The translations under genes were made by a program, and so were the position numbers. A DNA stretch of 64,000 nt from Streptomyces cinnamoneus (GTDB lineage Bacteria > Actinomycetota > Actinomycetes > Streptomycetales > Streptomycetaceae): NCBI RefSeq assembly GCF_002939475.1, contig NZ_PKFQ01000001.1, positions 4,895,001 to 4,959,000 of the forward strand, read 5' to 3'. The notes under the pieces are model-generated. The model saw only the letters and a program-made list of their open reading frames with translations, searched no databases and was not told the DNA's origin. Below are positions 49,330 through 61,038 of the stretch, piece by piece (positions within the stretch are counted from its first letter, which is position 1; each line of letters begins with the position of its first letter).

Positions 49330-49989
49330 GTGCTCACCGATCTGTTCAGCCCCACCGTCCAGCACTCGCTGGACATCGCAGGGATCTTCGTCTTCGCGAT
49401 CTCCGGTGCCCTGCTCGCCGTCCGCAAGAACTTCGACGTCTTCGGCATGGCGGTGCTCGCGGAGGTCACGGCACTGGGCGGCGGCCTGTTCCGGGACCTG
49501 ATCATCGGGGCCGTGCCGCCCGCGGCCTTCACCGACCTCGGCTACTTCGTCACGCCGCTGGTCGCGACCGCGATCGTCTTCTTCCTCCACCCCGAGGTCG
49601 AGCGCATCACCAAGGCCGTCGGCGTCTTCGACGCCGCCGGCCTCGGCCTCTTCTGCGTCGCCGGCACCGTCAAGGCCTACGGACACGGGCTCGGCCTCAC
49701 CTTCGCCGCCACCCTCGGCCTCGCCACGGCGGTCGGCGGCGGCGTGCTGCGCGACATACTCGCCCACGAGGTGCCCTCGCTGCTGCGCTGGGACCGGGAC
49801 CTCTACGCGGTCCCGGCCATGGTCGGCGCCACCATGGCCGCGCTGCTCATCCGCTACGACTCGCTCAACATCACCACCAGCATGCTGTCCGCGGCGACCG
49901 CGTTCGTCCTGCGGCTGCTGGCCATGCGCTACAACTGGCGCGCCCCGCGCGCCTGGCACCGGCGCAGCGCGGCCAGCGAAGAGGCCTGA
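49330..49989 (+). CDS. TRIC-type cation channel family membrane protein (YicG/UPF0126)
   Basis: Integral membrane protein of 219 aa, two tandem UPF0126 repeats. The duplicated motif appears as GIFVFAISGALLAVRK ... GGGLFRDLIIG and again as GLGLFCVAGTVKAYG ... GGGVLRDILAHEVPSLL, typical of the prokaryotic TRIC channels, which conduct potassium. There are seven hydrophobic segments and a basic C-tail. GTG 49330 has no ribosome site; the TAAGAAT just before it is a weak -10 candidate for a leaderless start. Neighbouring genes give no functional hint. Confidence 0.88.
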   Translation: MLTDLFSPTVQHSLDIAGIFVFAISGALLAVRKNFDVFGMAVLAEVTALGGGLFRDLIIGAVPPAAFTDLGYFVTPLVATAIVFFLHPEVERITKAVGVFDAAGLGLFCVAGTVKAYGHGLGLTFAATLGLATAVGGGVLRDILAHEVPSLLRWDRDLYAVPAMVGATMAALLIRYDSLNITTSMLSAATAFVLRLLAMRYNWRAPRAWHRRSAASEEA

Positions 49990-50001
49990 GCCCTCCCGGC
50001 C

Positions 50002-50604
50002 TCAGACCTCGCGGCCCAGCCACGCGGCCAGCCGCGTGTACGCGTCCGCACCCTCGGGCGCCTGCCGGACCGGCTCGAACGGCACCCCCTCGCCACGCCG
50101 CTCCGCGGGCAGCGCCCGGTGCGCCCACTCCAGCGCGTACTCCGCCAGGTCCTGGTCCAGCGGGAGCGGGTCGCCGAGGGCCCGGGACAGGTCCCAGGTG
50201 TGCGCGACCGTCTCCAGCACGCCCCCCGACGCGAGGAAGGCCCGGCCCGGCATCGTGCCCCACGGCACGACCACCGGCACGTCCAGCTTCGCGTCGTCCG
50301 CCCAGGCGGCCACCAGCCGGGCGCGGGCCTCGTCGTAGGCCTTCGCCCAGCCGTCGTCCGGCACGCCCGTGACCGGGGCCAGATCCGTGTCCCGCCCCGT
50401 CTCGCCGAGCGCGGCACCGGCCCGGACACCGCTGACGAGGTGCGCGAGCAGGGCGCGCACGTCGAAGCCCTCGCACGGGGTCGGGGCGTCCAGGCCGCCG
50501 GCGGGAACGGCCGCGACGAGCGCGGCCACCTGGTCGGCGGCGCGGGCGTACAGGGGGCGCGGGTCGCTCGCGGCGTCCAGCGGGCGGGTCGTCTTCGCGT
50601 CCAT
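50002..50604 (-). CDS. TIGR03086-type DinB/mycothiol-dependent maleylpyruvate isomerase-like protein
   Basis: A 200-aa member of the DinB-like/MDMPI superfamily, often mycothiol-linked or of unknown function. Signature blocks are TPCEGFDVRALLAHLVSGV (about residues 43-61, first metal His), WGTMPGRAFLASGGVLETVAHTWDLSRALG (second His) and the C-terminal YALEWAHRALP. Three conserved histidines are positioned for a metal. ATG 50604 follows GGAGG. It is divergent from a WYL regulator, with a perfect 8-bp-arm dyad between them, so it is likely the regulator's target. Confidence 0.85.
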   Translation of the reverse strand: MDAKTTRPLDAASDPRPLYARAADQVAALVAAVPAGGLDAPTPCEGFDVRALLAHLVSGVRAGAALGETGRDTDLAPVTGVPDDGWAKAYDEARARLVAAWADDAKLDVPVVVPWGTMPGRAFLASGGVLETVAHTWDLSRALGDPLPLDQDLAEYALEWAHRALPAERRGEGVPFEPVRQAPEGADAYTRLAAWLGREV

Positions 50605-50661
50605 GGAAAGGTCCTCCGGTCAGTGGTCTCCGTGGTCCGACGCGGCTGATCATGCGTGGAT

Positions 50662-50684
50662 AACCTGACACCTGCCGTCAGGTT
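50662..50684. promoter_or_regulatory. Operator AACCTGAC-N7-GTCAGGTT between DinB-like gene and WYL regulator
   Basis: Perfect 8-bp arms with a 7-bp spacer in the 113-bp divergent gap. The position suits autoregulation by the WYL protein and control of the DinB-like gene. Confidence 0.7.
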
Positions 50685-50717
50685 TTCCCCGGCACGTCCA
50701 TCGGAGGGTCCACGGCC

Positions 50718-51692
50718 GTGAAGTCCGACCGCCTGCTGTCGATACTGCTGCTGCTCCAGACCCGGGACCGGGTGCCCGCCGCCGACCTGGCCAAGCGCCT
50801 CGAAGTGTCCGTGCGCACCGTCTACCGCGACGTCGAAGCGCTCTCCGCCGCCGGCGTGCCCGTCTACGCCGAGCGCGGCCGCCACGGCGGCATCCGGCTG
50901 CTGCCCGGCTTCCGTACGGACGTCACCGGGCTCACCGCGGACGAGGCCCGTGCCCTCTTCGTGCTCGCCGCCCAGGGCACGCACTCCGCCCTCGGCCTGG
51001 ACGGCGCCTTCGGCTCCGCGCTGCGCAAGGTGATGGCCGCCCTGCCCGCCGCCCACCGGCCCGCCGCCGAGGCGACCAGCCGCCGCATCCTCGTCGACCC
51101 GGTCCGCTGGATGGGCGGCCCCGCCCCCGCGGCCGGCCTCGGCGAGTTGCACACCGCCGTCTTCACCGACCGCCGGCTGCGGCTGCGCTACCGCCACGGC
51201 GGGACGACGGAACCCCGCGCGTACACCGTCGACCCCTACGGCCTCGTGGCCAAGGCGGGCGTCTGGTACCTGGTCGCCGACCGCAGCGGCCGGCCGCGGC
51301 TCTTCCGCGCCGACCGGGTGGCCGCCGCGGAGCTCACCGACGAGCCGGTGCGCCGCCGGCCGGGCGTGGAACTCGCGGACGTGTGGGACGAGCTGCGCCG
51401 GGAGGTCGAGGAGCGGCCGGCGGACGTGCGGGTCACCGCCCGGGTGCGGCGCTCGCGCCTCGACCTGTTCGTCCGCCTCCACGGCTCCCAGCTCACCGGA
51501 CCGCCCTCCGCCGGAGATCCGGCCGTCGTGGAGCTCGCGGTGCCCGAGATCCGCTCGGCCCGGCCGCTGCTGGCCTTCGGGGCGGACGTGGAGGTGGTCT
51601 GTCCCCAGGAGGTCCGCGAGGACCTGGCGCAGGTGGCGGCGGCGATCGTCGAGCGGTACGCGACGGAGGGGGCGGGCGGGCCGCCGGCCTGA
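50718..51692 (+). CDS. YafY-type HTH/WYL-domain transcriptional regulator
   Basis: 324 aa. An N-terminal winged HTH is at residues 1-60 (SDRLLSILLLLQTRDRVPAADLAKRLEVSVRTVYRDVEAL), followed by the WYL domain (about residues 150-225) with RLRLRYRHGG, AYTVDPYGLVAKAGVWYLVAD, and a WCX-like C-terminal extension. The WYL-related triad appears as VWYLVAD. WYL domains sense ligands or nucleic acids. GTG 50718 has GGAGGG upstream. It is divergent from the DinB-like gene, and such pairs are frequent in actinomycetes. The effector is unknown. Confidence 0.9.
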   Translation: MKSDRLLSILLLLQTRDRVPAADLAKRLEVSVRTVYRDVEALSAAGVPVYAERGRHGGIRLLPGFRTDVTGLTADEARALFVLAAQGTHSALGLDGAFGSALRKVMAALPAAHRPAAEATSRRILVDPVRWMGGPAPAAGLGELHTAVFTDRRLRLRYRHGGTTEPRAYTVDPYGLVAKAGVWYLVADRSGRPRLFRADRVAAAELTDEPVRRRPGVELADVWDELRREVEERPADVRVTARVRRSRLDLFVRLHGSQLTGPPSAGDPAVVELAVPEIRSARPLLAFGADVEVVCPQEVREDLAQVAAAIVERYATEGAGGPPA

Positions 51693-51713
51693 GCGGCGGC
51701 GGTCACGCCCGGG

Positions 51714-52172
51714 TCAGCCGGCGTCCGCCCGCGGCGCGCTCCCGTCCGGCAGCGGCAGCAGGCCGCGCTCGGCGAAGACCTTCTTCGCGACGTACGTCGC
51801 GTTGAGCGCCTTCGGGAAGCCGCAGTAGGCGGCGGAGTGCAGCAGGGCCTCCACCACCTGCTCCGGGCTCAGCCCGACGTTGAGCGCGGCGTTGACGTGC
51901 ACCTCCAGCTGCGGCTCGCAGCCGCCCAGCGCGGTCAGCATGCCGAGGGTGACCAGCTGGCGGTCGCGCGGCGCCAGCTGGGGCCGGGCGTAGATCTCGC
52001 CGAAGCCCCAGGACACCACCTGCCGGCCCAGCTCGGGGGAGACGTCGGCCAGGGAGTCCACCGCCTTCTGGCCGCCCTCGCCGACGACCTGCCGGAGCAT
52101 CTCCATGCCCCGGTCGAAGGAGGTCCGGCCGGACGGGCCGGCCGTCGTGTTCTCGTCGTTCGTGTCGCTCAT
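51714..52172 (-). CDS. Carboxymuconolactone decarboxylase (CMD/AhpD) family protein, leaderless (152 aa)
   Basis: Gamma-carboxymuconolactone decarboxylase-like domain (about residues 35-135). [38 protein letters not shown] is the family pattern, and [34 protein letters not shown] its second half. The N-terminal 25 residues are polar. Unlike AhpD there is no CxxC, but a single Cys in AAYCGFP. ATG 52172 has no ribosome site and is six bases from a -10 (TACGGT) in a MerR-type promoter, so it is probably leaderless and induced by a MerR regulator sensing, for instance, an electrophile. Reaction unknown. Confidence 0.88.
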   Translation of the reverse strand: MSDTNDENTTAGPSGRTSFDRGMEMLRQVVGEGGQKAVDSLADVSPELGRQVVSWGFGEIYARPQLAPRDRQLVTLGMLTALGGCEPQLEVHVNAALNVGLSPEQVVEALLHSAAYCGFPKALNATYVAKKVFAERGLLPLPDGSAPRADAG

Positions 52173-52178
52173 GACCCG

Positions 52179-52209
52179 ACCGTACGAGCTGGAGTGCGCT
52201 CCAAGGCAA
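52179..52209 (-). promoter_or_regulatory. MerR-type promoter of the CMD-family gene
   Basis: On the minus strand -35 TTGCCT (52204-52209), a 19-bp spacer (52185-52203) holding the dyad TGGAG-CGCA-CTCCA, then -10 TACGGT (52179-52184), six bases from ATG 52172. A 19-bp spacer with a central dyad is the hallmark of MerR-controlled promoters. Confidence 0.75.
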
Positions 52210-52262
52210 GGACCGCGCGTCCACGGCTGGGAACGCCCCGTACGGTCCCGCACCCGGCCTCG

Positions 52263-52268
52263 TAGAAT
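52263..52268 (+). promoter_or_regulatory. -10 element TAGAAT before the cysteine desulfurase gene
   Basis: Perfect TANNNT match, ten bases before ATG 52279. The leader would be only a few bases long and has no ribosome site. Confidence 0.45.
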
Positions 52269-52278
52269 CGTGCCCACC

Positions 52279-53448
52279 ATGGCCTACCTCGACCACGCCG
52301 CCACCACCCCGATGCTTCCGGAGGCGGTGCAGGCGATGACCGCCCAGCTGCCCCTCGCCGGAAACGCCTCCTCGCTGCACGCCGCCGGGCGGCGCGCGCG
52401 CCGCACCGTCGAGGAGGCGCGCGAGTCGCTCGCCGCGTCGCTCGGCGCGCGCCCCAGCGAGGTGGTCTTCACCGCGGGCGGCACCGAAGCCGACAACCTC
52501 GCCGTCAAGGGCCTCTTCTGGGCCCGCCGGGCCGCCGACCCGGCCCGCACGCGCGTGCTGGCCAGCCCCGTGGAGCACCACGCCGTGCTCGACGCCGTCG
52601 ATTGGCTCGCCACCCATGAGGGGGCGACCGTCGAGTACCTGCCGGTCGACTCCTACGGGCGGGTGCACGCCGACGCGCTGCGCGAGGCCATCGCCCGCAA
52701 CCCCGACGACGTCGCCCTGGCCACCGTGATGTGGGCGAACAACGAGATCGGCACGGTCATGCCGGTGCGCGAACTGGCCGACGTCGCCGCCGAGTCCGGG
52801 GTGCCGCTGCACTCCGACGCGGTGCAGGCCGTCGGTCAGCTGGACGTCGGCTTCGCCGCGTCCGGGCTCGCCGCGATGACCGTCAGCAGCCACAAGATCG
52901 GCGGCCCGTACGGCGTGGGCGCCCTGCTGCTGGGCCGCCAGTACGCGCCCGTGCCGCTGCTGCACGGCGGCGGCCAGGAGCGGCACGTGCGCTCCGGGAC
53001 GCTGGACGTGCCCGCCATAGCCGCCTTCGCGGTCGCGGGGACGCTGGCCGCCGAGCGGCGCGAGGCGTTCGCGCGCGAGGTGGGCGCCCTGCGCGACGAG
53101 CTGATCGCGGGCGTCCGCGCGGCCGTGCCGGACGCGGTGCTCGGCGGCGACCCCGACCCCGCGGGCCGGCTGCCCGCCAACGCCCACTTCTCCTTCCCTG
53201 GCTGCGAGGGCGACTCCCTGCTGCTGCTGCTGGACGCCCGGGGCATCGAGTGCTCCACGGGCTCGGCCTGCACGGCCGGCGTCGCCCAGCCCAGCCACGT
53301 GGTGCTGGCGACGGGCACGGACCCGGAGCTGGCCCGGGGGACGCTGCGCTTCTCCCTGGGGCACACGTCGACGCGCGACGACGTCGCCGCGGTCGTCGAG
53401 GCGATCGGCCCGGTGGTGGAACGGGCGCGGACGGCGGGCCTGAGCTAG
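52279..53448 (+). CDS. Cysteine desulfurase (IscS/NifS-like class V aminotransferase)
   Basis: PLP enzyme that mobilises sulfur from cysteine as a persulfide, 389 aa. The N-terminus is [11 protein letters not shown], the PLP lysine is in [16 protein letters not shown] (about residue 205) and the persulfide Cys in [13 protein letters not shown] (about residue 329), i.e. the IscS-type long loop. It sits 86 bp upstream of mnmA, so it most likely supplies sulfur for tRNA 2-thiouridine. No Fe-S scaffold genes are adjacent. ATG 52279 lies close after a TAGAAT -10. Confidence 0.93.
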   Translation: MAYLDHAATTPMLPEAVQAMTAQLPLAGNASSLHAAGRRARRTVEEARESLAASLGARPSEVVFTAGGTEADNLAVKGLFWARRAADPARTRVLASPVEHHAVLDAVDWLATHEGATVEYLPVDSYGRVHADALREAIARNPDDVALATVMWANNEIGTVMPVRELADVAAESGVPLHSDAVQAVGQLDVGFAASGLAAMTVSSHKIGGPYGVGALLLGRQYAPVPLLHGGGQERHVRSGTLDVPAIAAFAVAGTLAAERREAFAREVGALRDELIAGVRAAVPDAVLGGDPDPAGRLPANAHFSFPGCEGDSLLLLLDARGIECSTGSACTAGVAQPSHVVLATGTDPELARGTLRFSLGHTSTRDDVAAVVEAIGPVVERARTAGLS

Positions 53449-53534
53449 GGGCACCGCCCCGGACGGGGGCGCCTCCCGGCGGTGGCAGGGGAAGGAAAGG
53501 CCCCGCCGCAGCGGACCCGTACCCTGGTAGGGCT

Positions 53535-54680
53535 ATGACTGACTTCCCTGGTGCACCTTCCGGTCCCCGCGACGGCCGTCGCCTCCGCGTGCTCGCCGCC
53601 ATGTCCGGCGGCGTCGACTCCGCCGTCGCCGCGGCCCGCGCCGTCGAAGCCGGCCACGACGTGACCGGCGTGCACCTCGCGCTGTCCGCGAACCCCCAGT
53701 CCTTCCGCACCGGCGCCCGCGGCTGCTGCACCATCGAGGACTCCCGGGACGCCCGCCGCGCCGCGGACGTCATCGGCATCCCCTTCTACTGCTGGGACCT
53801 CGCCGAGCGCTTCCGTGAGGACGTCGTCGAGGACTTCGTCGCGGAGTACGAGGCCGGCCGCACCCCCAACCCCTGCCTGCGCTGCAACGAGAAGATCAAG
53901 TTCGCGGCGCTGCTGGACAAGGCCCTCGCGCTCGGCTTCGACGCGGTCTGCACCGGTCACTACGCCACGGTCGTGGTGAACGACGACGGCACGCGCGAGC
54001 TGCACCGCGCCTCGGACATGGCCAAGGACCAGTCCTACGTGCTGGGCGTGCTGGACGAGCGGCAGCTGGCCCACGCGATGTTCCCGCTGGGCGACACGAT
54101 CACCACCAAGGACCAGATCCGCGCGGAGGCGGAGCGACGCGGCCTGGCCGTGGCGAAGAAGCCCGACAGCCACGACATCTGCTTCATCGCCGACGGCGAC
54201 ACCCAGGGCTTCCTGGCCAAGCGCCTCGGCAAGGCGGAGGGCGACATCGTCGACGAGTCCGGCACCAAGCTCGGCACCCACGAGGGGGCCTACGGCTTCA
54301 CCATCGGCCAGCGCAAGGGCCTGCGCATCGGTCACCCGGCCGCGGACGGCAAGCCGCGCTACGTCCTGGACATCTCCCCGGTGAACAACACGGTGACGGT
54401 GGGCCCGGTGGAGGCGCTGGACGTGACGGCCCTGACGGCGATCAAGCCCCGCTGGTGCGGCGTGGCCCCCGAGGGCCCCGGCACGTACACGGCCCAGCTG
54501 CGCGCCCACGGCGGCGAGACCGAGGTGACGGCCGAGCTCGTCGGCGACGAACTCCACGTCCGCTTCACCGAGCCGGTGCGCGGCGTGGCCCCGGGCCAGG
54601 CGATCGTCCTCTACGACGACACGCGTGTGGTCGGCTCGGCGACGATCGCGGCGACGGAGCGGGCCGCGGCCGTCCGCTAG
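53535..54680 (+). CDS. mnmA: tRNA-specific 2-thiouridylase MnmA
   Basis: Installs s2U34 in tRNA-Lys, -Glu and -Gln anticodons. 381 aa, with the PP-loop [23 protein letters not shown] (about residues 20-42), the catalytic [12 protein letters not shown] (first Cys) and the persulfide cysteine SHDICFI (about residue 216) followed by the GQRKGLRIG tRNA-contact segment. The TACCCT element at 53520-53525 lies nine bases before ATG 53535. Together with the cysteine desulfurase upstream it forms a sulfur-relay pair. A very long perfect terminator hairpin follows. Confidence 0.96.
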   Translation: MTDFPGAPSGPRDGRRLRVLAAMSGGVDSAVAAARAVEAGHDVTGVHLALSANPQSFRTGARGCCTIEDSRDARRAADVIGIPFYCWDLAERFREDVVEDFVAEYEAGRTPNPCLRCNEKIKFAALLDKALALGFDAVCTGHYATVVVNDDGTRELHRASDMAKDQSYVLGVLDERQLAHAMFPLGDTITTKDQIRAEAERRGLAVAKKPDSHDICFIADGDTQGFLAKRLGKAEGDIVDESGTKLGTHEGAYGFTIGQRKGLRIGHPAADGKPRYVLDISPVNNTVTVGPVEALDVTALTAIKPRWCGVAPEGPGTYTAQLRAHGGETEVTAELVGDELHVRFTEPVRGVAPGQAIVLYDDTRVVGSATIAATERAAAVR

Positions 54681-54687
54681 GACCGAA

Positions 54688-54730
54688 CATGGGAGAGCGG
54701 GGGCGCGTCGCGCGCCCCCGCTCTCCCATG
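54688..54730. terminator. Strong bidirectional terminator after mnmA
   Basis: Perfect 20-bp stem (CATGGGAGAGCGGGGGCGCG and its complement) with a 3-nt TCG loop, between convergent genes. Confidence 0.85.
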
Positions 54731-54744
54731 CCGGACCCTCCGCC

Positions 54745-55359
54745 TCAGAACGAGGCGGCCGTCCGCGTCACGGTCGGGATCTCGCAGCGCACCGTGCCCG
54801 ACGTGCCCGGCTTGGGGACGTACGGAGTGGAGACGTCGAGGGTGTCGGTCTTGCCCGGACCCACCGACGGGATCGACGGGTTGCGGGTGGCCAGCAGCGC
54901 GCGGTCGGGACCGTAGAACTTCACCGTCAGACGGTAGTCGTACCGCGTGGCGCTGCTGTTGGTCGCCTGCACCTTGGCCGTGATGCCGAGGCGGTCGCTG
55001 TACGAGCAGCTGAGGATCTTGATGTCGCTCATGGCGCTGCCGCTGCCGCCGCCGCTCGAACCCAGCACGGAGGAGCTCCCCGACGAGGAGTCGCCCGTCG
55101 TGCCGGACGTGGTGCCGGACGACGTGCCGCTGCCGGTGGTGCCGCCGGTGGTCGAGCCACCGCTCGTCGTACCGCCGAACGTGCCGCTGGAGGAGTCCCC
55201 TCCAGTGGTGCTGCCGCCCGAGGTGGAGCCGCCCGAGGAGGAGTGGCTGCTGCTGTGGCTGGACCCGCCGCAGCTGCCGCCGTGGTGACCGCGGGCTCCG
55301 GTCAGGGCGACGACGCAGATACCGAAGATGGCGGCCGCGCGGACATGACGAAGCTTCAC
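54745..55359 (-). CDS. Secreted protein with Ser/Gly/Thr-rich linker and C-terminal beta domain (204 aa)
   Basis: Exported protein of unknown function. The signal segment VKLRHVRAAAIFGICVVALTG (residues 1-21) is followed by a low-complexity Ser/Gly/Thr/His linker (about residues 25-108) and then a compact beta domain (about 112-200) with SCSYSDRLGITAKVQATNSSATRYDYRLTVKF as core motifs and a probable disulfide between Cys118 and Cys192. The same domain occurs in the gene at 55559-56008. It lacks a lipobox after the signal (GARGHH), so it is probably released or processed rather than lipid-anchored. GTG 55359 has GGGGGAG upstream. It is probably a FxLYD/DUF4352-like extracytoplasmic domain, but that is uncertain. 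Confidence 0.75.
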   Translation of the reverse strand: MKLRHVRAAAIFGICVVALTGARGHHGGSCGGSSHSSSHSSSGGSTSGGSTTGGDSSSGTFGGTTSGGSTTGGTTGSGTSSGTTSGTTGDSSSGSSSVLGSSGGGSGSAMSDIKILSCSYSDRLGITAKVQATNSSATRYDYRLTVKFYGPDRALLATRNPSIPSVGPGKTDTLDVSTPYVPKPGTSGTVRCEIPTVTRTAASF

Positions 55360-55526
55360 GCTGATGACTCCCCCGATGAAGTGGCTTGTTTTCGCCGTGG
55401 ATTGACGAGCGCACGTCACGCTAACAACGCCCTTACACGGCGCCAAATCGAGGAGCTTTCTGTAACGCGGTCGCGACGGAACGGGTTCCGAACCGGGACC
55501 CGTGCTGGCCGAAAACAGGGCATAGA

Positions 55527-55550
55527 GCCCGACTCCGCGAGGAGCGGGCC
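55527..55550 (-). terminator. Terminator after the lipoprotein gene at 55559-56008
   Basis: Minus-strand hairpin: GGCCCGCTCC pairs with GGAGTCGGGC around a TCGC tetraloop, imperfect near the base, followed downstream by TGCCCTGTTTTC. Confidence 0.5.
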
Positions 55551-55558
55551 CCGTGACC

Positions 55559-56008
55559 TCAGCCCGTCGTGCGCTCCACGCCGGCGACCTCGCACTTGAC
55601 GCCGCCCGTGGAGGCGCCCGCCTTGGGGGCGTACGGGGTCGCGATGTCGAGCGTGTCGGTGCGGCCGGGGCGGACGAACGGCATGGACGGCGTCTGGGTG
55701 GCCAGGGCGGTGCCGTCCGGCGCCGTGAACTTCACGGTGACCTTGTAGCTGTAGGTCGCCGTCGCGCTGCTGTTGGTGGCGCTCAGCTGGGCCGTGACGC
55801 CCTGCTTGCCGGCGTAGGCGCAGTCGGAGACCTTGACCTCCCGCAGCGCCTCGCGGGCGGCGTCCGCGCTGGTCGCGGTGTCGGCGGCGGGCGTGGCGGC
55901 GGAGCCGGAGTCCTGTTCGGCCGACTGCCCGCCGCAACCGCTTGTTCCGGCGAGGGCGACGAGGGCGATTCCGGATATGGCGGCGGTGCGGATGTGGCGA
56001 AGCTTCAC
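55559..56008 (-). CDS. Paralogous secreted/lipoprotein with the same C-terminal domain (149 aa)
   Basis: Tandem relative of the gene at 54745-55359. The start VKLRHIRTAAISGIALVALAGTSGCGG is almost the same signal peptide with a possible, atypical lipobox (GTSGC). A short Ala/Asp/Thr linker (about 26-55) replaces the long Ser/Gly linker of the paralog, and the C-terminal domain (about 60-146) shares DCAYAGKQGVTAQLSATNSS, YKVTVKFTAPD, LATQTPSMPFVRPGRTDTLD and TPYAPK with it. The Cys pair (63, 139) corresponds to the other protein's pair. GTG 56008 with GAGAG about eight bases upstream. Function unknown. Confidence 0.78.
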   Translation of the reverse strand: MKLRHIRTAAISGIALVALAGTSGCGGQSAEQDSGSAATPAADTATSADAAREALREVKVSDCAYAGKQGVTAQLSATNSSATATYSYKVTVKFTAPDGTALATQTPSMPFVRPGRTDTLDIATPYAPKAGASTGGVKCEVAGVERTTG

Positions 56009-56229
56009 TGTGGCACTCTCGGTGAAATGGCTGGGAATCGGACCGTTTTGGACTTTCGGTGTCTAGCCGACGGGTCCGCTGGGGGGCGGCCCGGCCACGC
56101 TAGACAGTGCTCGCGGCCGTGGCCATACCGCCGGTAACACCGTGACGTAGTCGCGACCCAACAGATCCCGAACCCTGATCAGGACTGGTCTAAACCAGCG
56201 CATAGTGTCCGGGTCGCGCCGCCGCGGCG

Positions 56230-56235
56230 TACCGT
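56230..56235 (+). promoter_or_regulatory. -10 element TACCGT for leaderless LOG-family gene
   Basis: Hexamer with seven bases to ATG 56243 and no ribosome site. Confidence 0.5.
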
Positions 56236-56242
56236 GGCGCCC

Positions 56243-56782
56243 ATGAACGTCACCGTCTTCTGCTCCGCCGCCGACCTCGACGAGCGCTACACCGGACCCG
56301 CCCGCGAGTTCGCCGCGCTCATCGGCAAGGGCGGGCACACCCTGGTGTGGGGCGGCTCGGAGTCGGGGCTGATGAAGGTGATGGCCGACGGCGTGCAGGA
56401 GAACGGGGGACGGCTGGTGGGCGTCTCCGTGGAGTTCCTCGCCGCCAAGGCCCGCAAGAACGCCGACGAGATGGTGGTGGCCAAGGACCTCGCCGAGCGC
56501 AAGGCGCAGCTGCTGGCGCGCGGTGACGCCGTCGTCGTGATGGTCGGCGGGACGGGGACGCTGGACGAGGCGACCGAGATCCTGGAGCTCAAGAAGCACG
56601 GTCTGCACGACAAACCCGTGGTGCTGCTGAACGCCGCCGGCTTCTACGACGGGCTCAAGCAGCAGTTCCAGCGCATGGAGGACGAGGGCTTCCTTCCGCT
56701 GCCCCTGACCGCACTGGTGTTCTTCGCCGAGGACGCCGTCGGGGCCATGGCCTACCTCGAGGAGTCCGCGGGCACCTCCTAG
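56243..56782 (+). CDS. LOG/TIGR00730 family Rossmann-fold protein (179 aa)
   Basis: Member of the LOG (lonely guy) family, many of which hydrolyse cytokinin ribonucleotides; in Streptomyces the substrate is unknown. Residues VWGGSESGLMKVMADGV (about 36-52) and VVVMVGGTGTLDEATEILELKKHG (about 92-115) contain the nucleotide-binding motif. The family PGGxGTxxE appears here as VGGTGTLDE, with Val for Pro. ATG 56243 fits a leaderless transcript; a GTG nine bases upstream is unlikely. A short-chain dehydrogenase gene follows after 14 bp on the same strand. Confidence 0.85.
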   Translation: MNVTVFCSAADLDERYTGPAREFAALIGKGGHTLVWGGSESGLMKVMADGVQENGGRLVGVSVEFLAAKARKNADEMVVAKDLAERKAQLLARGDAVVVMVGGTGTLDEATEILELKKHGLHDKPVVLLNAAGFYDGLKQQFQRMEDEGFLPLPLTALVFFAEDAVGAMAYLEESAGTS

Positions 56783-56796
56783 GGCAAGCTGGGGGC

Positions 56797-57495
56797 ATGG
56801 CAACACATGTGATCACCGGCTCCGGATCCGGCATCGGCGAGGCCGTCGCCGAGCGACTGCACGCACGGGGCGACGAGCTGTGGCTCGTCGCGCGCGACGC
56901 CGGCCGGGCCAAGGAGCTGGCCGGGCGGTTCCCCGGCGCCCGCACGCTCGTCGCCGACCTGGAGAACCCCGACCGGCTCTCCTGGGCGCTGGGCCACCAG
57001 ACGCTGCCGGACCGCGTCGACTCGCTGCTGCACGTCGCGGGCGTCGCGGACCTCGGCCCGGTCGGCGAGCTGACCCCGAAGACCTGGAACCGCACGCTCG
57101 CCGTCAACCTGGTCGCGCCCGCCGAGCTGACCCGCCTGCTCCTGCCCCAGCTCCGGGTGTCGAACGGCCACGTGGTCTTCGTCAACTCCGGTGCCGGGCT
57201 GCGCGCCAACGCCGAGTGGGGGGCGTACGCGGCCAGCAAGCACGGGCTCAAGGCGCTCGCCGACTCCCTGCGCGCCGAGGAGCACACCAACGGCGTCCGG
57301 GTCACCAGCGTCTACCCGGGCCGGGTGGCCACGCCCATGCAGGCGAAGGTGCACCAGCACGAGCGCAAGGACTACGAGCCGGGCAAGTGGATCGACCCGC
57401 AGTCCGTCGCGGCGACCGTGCTGCTGGCGGTGGACCTGCCGCGCGACGCCGAGATCCACGACCTGTCGGTGCGCCCGGGGCATTCGGGCGGCTGA
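56797..57495 (+). CDS. Short-chain dehydrogenase/reductase (SDR) (232 aa)
   Basis: Classical NAD(P)-dependent SDR of the cytosol, short. The cofactor motif is ITGSGSGIGEAVAERL (residues 5-20), NAG-like position at LHVAGVADLG, and the catalytic residues appear as VNSG (Ser) with YAASKHGLK (Tyr-x-x-x-Lys). PGRVATPMQ marks the substrate lid. ATG 56797 lies 14 bp after the LOG gene, so the two probably share a transcript. Substrate unknown. Confidence 0.9.
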   Translation: MATHVITGSGSGIGEAVAERLHARGDELWLVARDAGRAKELAGRFPGARTLVADLENPDRLSWALGHQTLPDRVDSLLHVAGVADLGPVGELTPKTWNRTLAVNLVAPAELTRLLLPQLRVSNGHVVFVNSGAGLRANAEWGAYAASKHGLKALADSLRAEEHTNGVRVTSVYPGRVATPMQAKVHQHERKDYEPGKWIDPQSVAATVLLAVDLPRDAEIHDLSVRPGHSGG

Positions 57496-57545
57496 GGGCA
57501 CCACCTGCGGCGCACGCCCCGGGGCCCGCGGCGCCCGCGGTCTCG

Positions 57546-57551
57546 TACCCT
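57546..57551 (+). promoter_or_regulatory. -10 element TACCCT for leaderless MetE-like gene
   Basis: Hexamer with six bases to GTG 57558 and no ribosome site. Confidence 0.55.
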
Positions 57552-57557
57552 TCCTGA

Positions 57558-60865
<3,308 letters not shown>

Positions 60866-61038
60866 TGCCCGCATAGTCAGTGGGCATTACCCCTACAGCG
60901 CGTACCAGATGGCTGCAGAAGGCCGGATCGCATTCGGGCAACCGCTGCCGATCGCTGCCCGCCGTAGCCTTCTGCGGCCTACTGTTGAGATGTGCGCCTG
61001 CCGTGGCGCGGGCACCGCCGGCTGTGAGAGGGACGGGC

